This document shows positions 50,381-59,868 of a stretch of 64,000 bases of DNA, one piece after another. The DNA lies in the NCBI RefSeq assembly GCF_003473485.1, contig NC_053046.1, positions 42,679,832 to 42,743,831 of the forward strand, written 5' to 3'. Source of the DNA: Medicago truncatula. Its lineage: Eukaryota; Streptophyta; Magnoliopsida; Fabales; Fabaceae. The notes beneath the pieces were generated by a model. The model was not told where the DNA came from. It worked only from the letters and a program-made list of their open reading frames with translations, and did no database searches. The position numbers were made by a program, and so were the translations under genes. Every line of letters starts with the position of its first letter. Position 1 is the first letter of the stretch.

Positions 50381-53300
50381 ATGGAGGGAAAGAGAATGAA
50401 ATTGGAATCACAAAAAGCAGAAAATGCGATTCATCTACTCGACAAAATCAAAGGTTCTTCTTCTTCTTCCTCTTCAGATATTCAATTTCCCTAAACCTAA
50501 TAATTCAATTCATTCGTTTTTCAGTTCAGAATTCACTCGAAGTTTACTCATCAATCTCACCAACGGAAACTCATCGATCATTCTCATCAATCGATTCAGA
50601 AATCACTGTACTCTTTCAGATTCCAACTGGTTCGTTCTCTTCTAATCTCAAATCATGATTTGTCGTAATCATCATTTTTGTTTAATTTCTATGTTCTTCA
50701 CAGCTTCTGTGGCTCCGATTTGCCGGTCGGAAATGAAGTTCTAACACTTTGCAAGGAAACACGTGTTCATAGATTAGGTCATTCACTCTATCTTTTACTT
50801 TCATCAATGTGTGCTTGTTCTTTAATTATATTATTACTGTTCAAATTAGGATTTGAGAACAAACATAGTTCAAAAAGAGACATTTATTACATGCATCCAT
50901 CTGTCTTTTTAGGCGAGTAGTCAGAATTTCGAGACATGATGGATCATATGGATAGCAATACTCTTTTAATATTGTTGATCTTGTATTGATTGTCAACAAT
51001 TATCTCTGTATCACGGACATTTCTGATCTATGAAGCGCACAAACACTTCTGATCTTTGTATCACCAACACATTAGATTACATAAAATTATGTGTTTTCTC
51101 AAATTATTATCGGTGTCAACGTGTCAGTATCATAACCGGTGTCCGTGTCTGTGTTTGTGCTTCATAACTTCAGATAGAAGCCATGTCTGGTGTCTGGCAC
51201 ATCTCGGTGTTGGACACCGACGTGTGATTACATTCAATCATTCATTTTTTTCCTTCAAATTTTACCGTGTTGACATGTCTGTGTCAATGTCGAGTCTGTA
51301 TCTGTCTTGGGGCTTAATAGAGAATTATTCAGAAGCCTTTGGTCAGAATCTTACTAAGATTCTTCATTGTACTCTGGTTTAGTTTGTCACAATCTTATAG
51401 ATGTGAGACTGTTTAAAAGCTGGTGCCCTGATCTGATATTTACTAATTCTTGAAAGATTTGTTTGTAGGGTAATGGTTTATCGTCCCCTTGACATAAACT
51501 AACATTCTTTTCATGTTTTCTATATTTATTTAAACAATGCAGACCAGTCAGTTGTGGACCATGCTATTAATGATATATGTGTCCGGATGCAGTGCAGTCG
51601 CCATAACCTCAATGTGGTAGATTTTCTGCACTTCATCGATTTATTTCTGTTTTTAGTTTTAGTTTGGATCTCTTAATCCGGTGGATTTTGGTGAATATAA
51701 CCATTATCTGATTTTTATAGTATGTTTCTCTTGCTGAATATTCATTTCAAATAGGAAGTTAACCATGTTTCGTCGTTATTTTCCTTTTACTTTTTGTAGG
51801 TTTCTGCCGGGAATGGGTACTTGATGAGATCACACTCAATCATGGAATATGCACTTTTCTGCCGGAATTAATTTTATATGAAAAATCTGGATAGTTTTGT
51901 TTTCACATGTGATACTATTTTATGATGTGTACATTTGTATAAAACAAATTATCGCCAGTGATGCTGCAAATCCCTGGCCCTGATGCATCTAAGAGTTCTG
52001 AACTTCTGAGACCTTCTGTTGTTTTCACAAACTTCATTGATATCATAATGATGTCAGTGATAAAATATGATTCCATTATGATTCTTCCTATTCTTTGCTT
52101 GGAACATTGGTTGGGCTACCATATGTGCCATTCAGTCATTTAATTTTCTATCTCTGCTGCATTATCAATTATCAATCACTTTTTTCAAGGCTGATGTTGT
52201 TTGGTTGCTATATATTCTTCATATTCCATTCTGTGTTCAAATGTGTTCAATTAATAAGACCGATGGATCAAATTTGTTTCTACTATAGGTTAGTTATGGG
52301 CTGGATAAGATTTGTTGAAGGAAAAAAGATATTTGACTGCATCAATTCTCCCAACACTGTAAGAATTAAGAACTAACCTTAATGTACTAATTAATTTTTA
52401 CCATTTAAATTACATACTGACATTTAGCTTTTCTGCAGGCCCACCCTACTCCTGTTTATGTTGAAGAAATTAAAGGTATCGTATTTTCTGGGTGAATGCA
52501 CTGCATTGTTTTAGTTTCCTTCTAATACCACTGTCTACTAAATATTAAATAAAAAGTGACAAGAGCCGAGGACTAACATTGCTTAACTTTTGCCAATAGA
52601 TATCGTAAGCATGGCTCATTACATATTAGTTGTCGAGAAAGAATCAGGTAAGCAAATGCTGTATTTTCAGGGGTAAAACAAGGAGAAACATAAATCTTTT
52701 TCTTTCTTTCTTGAGACTTCCTATTGAAAAGAGAGTCGATGTTGAACTTGCAGTTTTCCGGATATTAGCAAATGACCATTTCTGCAATGCAAACCATTGC
52801 ATTGTCATCTCCGTAAGCAATTTTATGAAGACCTTAGCTTCTTTTGATTCAATACTTCTTTGTATTAATTCTATCTTTTCAAAGGGAAGAGGCTACCCAG
52901 ATATTCCTACAAGAAGGTGCGAAAAATCTCGTCCACTTTCCTTAGATATAATGCTGCCAATTTTATGCATTTTGTATTTTAACAGGTTTTTACGGCTTCT
53001 GGTTGACAATTTGTACATACCTGCTTATTGCTTGGTAGATTGTGATCCCTATGGCTTTGATATTTTAACCACTTACAGATTTGGCTCAATGGTTAGTATT
53101 TGTAAGTTTATCAATTCAGAAGTACTTTGACATGAATATCATTAGTTACAGGGTTCTCAACATGAAGTATACTGGATTTTTGAGTGGATTGAATCTGTCT
53201 AAAGACCGATTTCCGTAGTCTGTTTGACTAATCCATTTTCCGCTGTTCTTCTAGCAAATGGCTTATGACACGAAACATCTCCGTGTCCCAGAGATACACT

Positions 53301-53909
53301 GGCTTGGAGCTTTTCCTTCAGATTCTGATAGATACTTTGTTCCAAAGCAGTGCCTCCTTCCTTTGACTGTTGAAGGTAACTGCTGATATTAGTTGTCCGG
53401 CTTCAGATTTGCATAGTTGCATATTTGATCTAATGAATTTGGTGACTTCAATATTTTCTTATCAGACAAGAGAAAAATTAAAGCCATGTTGCTTAGGTGC
53501 TACCTGCAAAGGGAGGTCCCAGAATGGAGGTAATATTATATATACATTCCATCTGTCTTTTTGTTCAACTGGTTTGAGATTTTATAGCATGTGTCTTATG
53601 TTAATGTTTTGTTATGAAGGTTGGAGCTTAGAATGATGTTGCAGAAAGGAGTGAAGTTTGAAATCGAAGCACTATCTGTTCATACACTTTCATTCTTGAC
53701 AGAGTCTTATATACCATCCAAAATTCATGGTAAAGTTAAAATATAGCTTGTTGTACACTTGTGTTTTAAATCCCAAAACAAGCAATTGGGCTTGCGTTCA
53801 TTTCATAATGTACCATTTGTTATCCTTTTGCAATGTAAGTTACTCGTCGGTTGCAGAATGGTTTCATTGGTATTTTAGAGTAGCAGGAGGTAAGTATAGG
53901 ATCTTTTGA
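50381..53909 (+). CDS. SPO11-1: SPO11-1, meiotic DNA topoisomerase VI subunit A-like (366 aa as modelled)
   Basis: Sixteen exons read by splice sites: 50381-50453, 50530-50629, 50704-50777, 50850-50912, 51543-51616, 51800-51816, 52289-52358, 52439-52475, 52600-52647, 52754-52812, 52885-52916, 52986-53091, 53255-53375, 53466-53529, 53620-53729, 53857-53909. The frame is continuous. The product makes meiotic double-strand breaks through a tyrosine-DNA link. Seen: KRDIYYMHPSVF with the catalytic Tyr near residue 96; Toprim Glu in YILVVEKES (about 182); Toprim DxD in CLVDCDPYGFDIL (about 234/236); FGSMQMAYDTKHLRVPEIHW; KGVKFEIEALSVHTLSFL; SYIPSKIH. It follows Arabidopsis SPO11-1 (362 aa) closely. 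Oddities: the helix just before ENxHxSKRD (in relatives roughly DxLLRVLLIVQQLLQ) is not clearly encoded; exon 4 seems to use a GC donor (TTTTTAG|GCGAGT); the last exon adds EWFHWYF-type residues. Confidence 0.85.
51028..51168. mobile_element. MITE in SPO11-1 intron 4
   Basis: ATGAAGCGCACAAACAC on the left and GTGTTTGTGCTTCAT on the right are inverted repeats about 110 bases apart, with GTGTC-rich sequence inside. A related element is at 60508-60635. Confidence 0.55.
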
Positions 53910-54923
53910 TCAATTTTTGTCTTACAATTAAAGATTCTATAAACCAATATTAGCAAGGATGTAACGAGGGAACCCGTAAGGCTGTAATTATGCTTTAAGC
54001 AGTAAGGAATGTTTAATTTTTTGGCAATGTGTTTTGTTTGCTGGTACTGTGTAATGCCAGAAACTTCACGATTCTAGCGTAGGACAGAGTAGTATTAATT
54101 GGATTATATGTTCTTGTAAGAGTAAGTTTGTGCGTTACAAATGACGTAGTGATCATGGGCTAAGATTTTATCTATGATGAATGGTATGTATACAACTTGA
54201 AGTATAAATTCTGGCTCTTTAAAAAATTCTACATAATAAATTCATAAAAATTGAGCCTAAAACTTCAAATTCTACTGTGGGCTGCAAATCTTAAAAAAGT
54301 TACTAGACATTTATACATTGTCTCATTCCCGAGTTGGTTCTTCTGATCCACCAGTTACCGTTTTCTTTCTATTTATTTTTCTTTCAATCTTTTCTTTTAT
54401 CTTAAAATATCCCTTCGTAGAGCTTTGGTAGATGCCTTTCTTGAATAGATAGATATCTATTTCTTATCATGATATTTTAATTGCTTTTAACTCATAACAG
54501 AATTAGTCATTAGGCTAACAAATTAAACTAATCCAAGGTAGAAAATAATTGGTGCATATTAAGATCAAAATGAACCATCAAATTTCCTTCATTAATCATA
54601 CATACCACTAATGTTTACAACCAAAACAAAGTTACTAACAATTCATCAAAAGACACAGAGACCGCTCGAAGTGGTTCATAACACTTTTGTATTTACATCC
54701 AAAATAAAGTTACTAATAATACATAAAAAAGATAACAATACCACAATAGATGGTTCATAACACTTTTGTGTGTATTACATCCAAAATAAAGTTACTGATT
54801 ACTTCAGAAAAAACAAGATAACAAGAAGACATCAATCATTGTGTGAGCCTCCTGCTAATGTCATATGAAGTCTTCAGTGTCCTAATTGCCTGCATGCATG
54901 GACCAATCTTTTGGTCTCTCTGG
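53910..54923. other. convergent 3' region of SPO11-1 and coiled-coil gene 7
   Basis: No gene is seen. At about 54628-54835 a degenerate tandem repeat of about 80 bases (AAAGTTACTAA..., GGTTCATAACACTTTTGT, ATTACATCCAAAATAAAG) occurs three times, starting near 54628, 54706 and 54788. It probably lies in the 3'UTR of the minus-strand gene 7. Confidence 0.5.
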
Positions 54924-57152
54924 TTAATCATCAATACCATCACCTTTATCAATACCATCACCCTCATCACTGTCTTCAATTACAAATGGGCTGCTTGCAT
55001 CTTTGCCTAGACCAGCAATCATCTTGGTTTTCAATTTTCTAAGTCTATCACTAGACCTGACTTTGGTTTTCGCGACATCCTTAACATGACTAGACCTGAC
55101 TTTGGCTTTCTTGACATCCTTAACATGACTAGACCTGACTTTAGCTTTCTTGACATCCTTAACATGTAATGATTTTGACTTCCTTTTATTTCCCTGTAAA
55201 ATACATAACTTACACAATCAGTTACTTGCAACAATTCACTCACACACACACACACAGAGGCAAATGCTTAAATACTTACATTTGTAGGATCAGGCACATA
55301 AGGTATTGCAACTGGTGCATTTGCAACAGGATCAACCTGACTTGCAGAAGGTGCTACAATTGGTGCAGGTACTTCGACATGACCAACTGGTGCAGAACAA
55401 TGCAGTTTTTGAGATAACATTTCAAGCACATCATCTTCAAACATAATATCAGCTAAGATATTAGGGTCAATTAAATAACACCCTAGTCTAAAATAATGTA
55501 TAAAAACAGTGTAAATACACACCTACATAATATGATACAAACCCTAATAGAAATACAATACCCATTAGAGATACAGTAAAATATACATAATATATACAAA
55601 ATACAAACATTATACATAAGGTGTGCTTAAAGTATACATACAATATCAATATAGTGTAAAGAAATTATAGGGACCACTTACTAATTTAACCTTGGAGTAT
55701 ATATGATTTCATCAATGAGGTCTTGTTCCATTACTAGTAGCCTCACAAGTTCAAAGAAATTATAAAATACTGCCTACTACATGCTTCAATAAAACAGGAA
55801 AATCACGTTCCAGGCCAAGCTACCTACCTAGCAATCTAACCAAACATTTATTTGATCACACATATTGAACTCAATTCCATACCTGATGATGCATCTTTAA
55901 CTTCAGACTCTTTCTCTTTGTCTTTCTCTTCAGAATCAGCAGCCATAAAATCAACTGGAGGATCCCTCTCATTGTTTCCACCACCAGAGACATTTAAGCT
56001 CATCAATAGTTTGGAATCATCCTCCAGCCTTGAAACTTTTTCATGCAAGACTCTAAACTTCGTGATCCAAGACGCTAGTAATATGTCAACATTGTGCTTA
56101 TCATTTGCTAATTTGCTATTTTCGTTCCTCAATTCTCTTATAGTTGCCAAATTCTTGTTTACTGTTTCATTCAATTCACCATTTTTAATCTCAATTCCAG
56201 CCCACACAATACAATCTTCCTCCCATTTTTCCTTCAACTTTGTCAACTCCAAAACCTTATTCTCCATCTCACCAGTCACTTTTCTCTGCACACCAAGCTC
56301 ACAGCCATCCTCCGCCGTTTTTTCCGTCAACCTATTAACCTCAGTCTTCAAGTCATCATTCTTTTTTCTTAGAACTTCAAATTTGTTCCCATCCTCCACC
56401 CTATCTTCCTTCAAATTATTAACCTCACACTCTAGCTCATCACTCTTCTTTCTTAACACTTCAAATTTGTTCCCATACTCCACCATATCTTCCTTCAACC
56501 TATTAACCTCACACTCCAACTCATCATTCTTTTTTCTCAACACATCAAATTTGTTCCCATCCTCCACCCTTTCTTCTTCCAATTTATTAACCTCACACTC
56601 CAACTCACCATTCTTTTGTCTCAACACTTCAAGTTCATGGTCTTCCTCCATCTTTTTTTCGTTCAACCTGTCAACCTCACACTTCAACCCAACGTTTCTC
56701 TTTCTTAGAAATTCAATAGTTTCCTTACTTTCTTGTTTCAACTTATTATGAGTTTTTTCAGCCGTCTTGGCTTCCTTCAAGAGAGCATTATAACTTTCTT
56801 GTACTTTCTTCATTTTCTGACAAATTTCCTCTCTTTTCTTTAACTCTTCCTCAGCCTTTAACCTTGAGAGTTTCTCCATTTGAAGTTGTTGTCTTTCCAT
56901 TTCAACATTCTTATGTAAGTGTTGAATCTGGTCTTTGAGTGCCAAATCCCTTCTCACCAAAACACCTTCAACTCTTTCATAAGTTTCCATCTGTAAAGAT
57001 CCAAGCAATACTTGAACAAGATCTGGGATAGTCATTCCTTCTAAGTCAAGAGTTGTCATAGGAAATGCTCCAACTTCATCATCTTCGTCTCTATCAAGAA
57101 TCACGTGGTTGGAGGAAGGTGACCCAGGTTCGAGTTTAGGTTCACGGTTCAT
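54924..57152 (-). CDS. coiled-coil family gene 7, diverged tail (570 aa as modelled, three exons)
   Basis: Minus strand. Exon 1 (55883-57152) starts MNREPKLEPGSPSSNHVILD, then MTIPDLVQVLLGSLQMETYE and RVEGVLVRRDLALKDQIQHL, and about 290 residues of coiled coil including five 28-residue units with exact 84-bp spacing. It ends CATCATCAG|GTATGG. The family exon 2 is absent. A phase-compatible acceptor (ATATCTTAG|CTGATATTATG) gives exon 2 at 55280-55452: ADIMFEDDVLEMLSQKLHCS, then a Pro/Val/Ala-rich stretch ending YVPDPTN. Exon 3 (54924-55193) has a basic 13-residue unit HVKDVKKAKVRSS three times, then SSPFVIEDSDEGD and an acidic end. The exon 1 call is firm; joining the last two exons to it is inference from phase and spacing. 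They could belong to a separate gene fragment. The basic repeats suggest nuclear or nucleic-acid contact. Confidence 0.62.
56337..56756 (-). repeat. five 84-bp tandem units in gene 7 exon 1
   Basis: The motif AACCTCA (plus strand) recurs at 56337, 56421, 56505, 56589 and 56673, exactly 84 bases apart. Each unit encodes 28 residues (four heptads), e.g. FEVLRKKSDELECEVNNLKE. The coiled coil therefore grew by in-register duplication. Confidence 0.85.
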
Positions 57153-58499
57153 GGTAAGGCAGAAAAATGCAAACTTTAGTGGAAAAAAGTGAGTTTAGCT
57201 GAAACTGAAAATGGGTTTTGCTAAAGCAAGTGACTTTTCTTTGGAAAGTAGATATACGTATATTTGACTGTGAGTGAAGAAAAAGAGGACAAAAGAAGAA
57301 GCTTGGTGGGGAAGATGAAATGAGTGAGTGAGTGAGTTTTGGTTGAAAATAGAGCTATTTGTGACTGTGCTGTGAGTAAGGAAAGGAGGATGAAAAAAGA
57401 TGTTTGGTTAATATGTGGAAGGATATGATTGAGGAAGATATGACGATGAAAGGAAGAAGAGAAAAGCGATTATAGAAGGAGAAAACAAACAACATTAACC
57501 TATGATCTTTTAACAATTTTTGTTCTATCTAGTTCAAGTGAGTGAACGTGTGTCAGTGTGTCTATTCCTTTGTCTTTCTCATGAGCGTGTGAATGAGCTG
57601 GAGTGTTTTAGGTCATCTTTCCCTTTTTTACCCCCTGGTAAAAACCAAACTTCATTTATTGATTCATTCAATAAATGATGTATTTGTTCTACATAATATA
57701 CCGTATATTTGTATTGAATGAGTTTAAAAAGTAAATTTTTTCTTAGAATCAGGATCAGGATTGAAGGGTGTAAGTTTTTTCTTGAAAATTGGAGTTTAAT
57801 ATCTCAATTGTTTAAATTTTTATTTTTCCTTCATTACAAAAATTGGTTTTTAATTCTTTTATTTAGCTTTATAACTTGGCCTCTAATGACATAAACTAAC
57901 ATGACCCTAAAAATATTTAAAACGAAGAGAAACTATCCTAGTCGAAATTTGTTTTTGGACGAACGTTTAGAAAAACAAAACTGCAACGAAAAACCACGTT
58001 ATGTAGCGTCTACAAATACTACTACAAGCTTCTGGTTACAAGGTGGGGAGGCTCTCAGCATGGGTTAAGCGAGAACACCAATCCAAAAAAATTAGACGTC
58101 ATTGAAGACTTTAATGTTCAAAGAACACCGATTAAAACCAAGCACATCCTGAGCAAACTAGACCAAATTCTATGAGTTAGGGCATAGATCTTTGGTGGGG
58201 TATATGTAAAAAATTTAAAAATACAATTGTTTTTAATTTGGCATTTTTCATATTTTTTTCATTTTTAATTAATTAGTTTAGTGACTATATTCATCTTTAA
58301 AATGAATAAATAAAGAATTTAAGGTTTCATCCCGACCCTATAATGTCCTTGTTAACTAAATTGTGATTATATAACAATATTTTCCATATTTTATTATAAG
58401 TAAATGAGCTAAATTTGTTTATACCTTGTTATCCGGTAGCTGAGAATTTACTTATGTACTTGTATTATCATTTTTTTCGTGCAAAAGAGGGCAAAAGCC
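57153..58499. other. 5' flank of gene 7 and gene-free stretch
   Basis: A minus-strand TATA-like motif (CTTCTATAATCGCTTTTC, about 57474-57491) lies about 320 bases before the gene 7 ATG. The remainder is AT-rich with no gene seen. Confidence 0.5.
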
Positions 58500-59866
58500 C
58501 AAAGAAAAAACTAAACAACTAAACAAACATTTCTAGGCATGCAAGCCCCGAAAATATCATCAAAGAGGAGACTATTTAGCTCACTAGGAGGGGTCTCCAA
58601 AACAACAAAATCCCAAGAATCCACGGTAAGGCTGAAATTAGCAAGCCAATCGGTACTTTTATTGCTCTCTCGCCAAGTATGATGAACCTCAACGTGCCAA
58701 CTACGATCCAAAAGATTTCTGATACGCCGCATCAACGAAGGGGTCGTCCCATTAGTCCTGCAGTTGTTTGTAACCATGTCAATAAGCAATTTTGAATCGC
58801 CTTCCACACAGAGATGTGAAACTCCATCCCGCCAAGCTAGCTCCAACCCTAAATATAAACCCCACATTTCTGCATGCAGAGCATCGCAAACTCCAATTTT
58901 GCGCACAAATCCTTTGAGCCACTTGTCATTAGTGTCCCGAAGAAGACCGCCACACCCCGCACGATTTCCATTCTCTTTGCATGCCCCATCACAATTGAGT
59001 TTAACCCATCCCTCCTGAGGATGCTTCCAACCAATGAAAATTGTTTCAGTGTGCCGAGGACCTTGAAGAAGATTATTGGTGCAATCTTCGATAGTGCTAG
59101 AGAAGGCCTGAATGACACTAGTTGGATTAGCTGGTCTTTGAAAATTATCCTCAAAAATTGTTTTATTTCGCCAATTCCACAAATGCTAACAAGTAGTCAT
59201 GAAAGTTGTCTTCCACCTAAAGTTAGGAATGCCATTCCAATGCTTGCTAAGGTTATTAAAAACCCAATTCCTGCAATCAAAAGTAAAGAAGTCAATTATC
59301 CAATCAGAAGGAACAAGTCTGATCCAAACCTGAGTTGCATACATGCAATCTCTGGGAACATGAAGAGTAGTCTCCTCCTCCATCCCACAACAAGGGCACA
59401 TAGGGGATATGCCTGCCTACACCCCACCTACTTCGGCAGTAATTTGTTAAAATATAATCATGAGCTACCAACCAAACGAAAGACTGGATACGGTGGGGGC
59501 CCCTCCAGTTCAACAAAGTTCTCCAGTCCCCTTCAATAATATTATGATTCCCGTATTGCACATTATACACACTTTTAATCGAGAACTGACGCGTATTTGT
59601 TCCTGCCCATCCAAAAGTATATGGACCATCAGCATTATTAGAAGGAGCAGGGAGAGCTAAAACCTTTTCAACTATGTTTGTTTGGTAGATTATCAAAAAG
59701 AAAATTTTGATCCCAATTTCCTGAAGGAGTCACCACATCCTTGACATGAAGAGTAATGTCCACATAAGAGTGACACGTATTTGGTGTAGCTGTCAAATAT
59801 TCATGGTATGAAAGTCCATACAAATAAGGAAAATGCTCTGATCTCCATTCCTCTAACAACACAACT
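58500..59866 (-). mobile_element. 5'-truncated LINE (L1-type) with zf-RVT and RNase H regions
   Basis: Minus strand. From the 5' side it reads the region downstream of the reverse transcriptase (GNWDQNFLFDNLPN; TFGWAGTNTRQFSIKSVYN; LNWRGPHRIQSFVWLVAHDY), then a zinc-finger-like zf-RVT part (CPCCGMEEETTLHVPRDC), then an RNase H domain (58511-59182): VKLNCDGACKENGNRAGCGG, DALHAEMWGLYLGLELAWRD, CVEGDSKLLIDMV and TWRESNKSTDWLANF, with the D-E-D-D residues visible. The reverse transcriptase and all upstream parts are missing. Frames shift at least twice between 59182 and 59700, so it is dead. A short poly(T) on the plus strand near 58471 may mark the A-tail. The truncated end touches the leader of the ARID-HMG gene. 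Confidence 0.8.
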
Positions 59867-59868
59867 CA

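Noticed and set aside
50371-50658. A 95-residue uncharacterised gene at the SPO11-1 start
   Set aside because: It overlaps SPO11-1 exons 1-2 in other frames. The SPO11-1 frame matches the known protein (FTRSLL..., INRFRNHC).
55852-56751. 299-residue plus-strand open frame antisense to gene 7
   Set aside because: It is the mirror of Glu/Lys-rich coiled-coil codons (giving Ser/Phe/Leu) and has no independent motif. Similar antisense frames occur opposite genes 1, 3, 4, 5 and 6.
58874-59539. 221-residue plus-strand open frame
   Set aside because: It is antisense to the RNase H and zf-RVT parts of the LINE.
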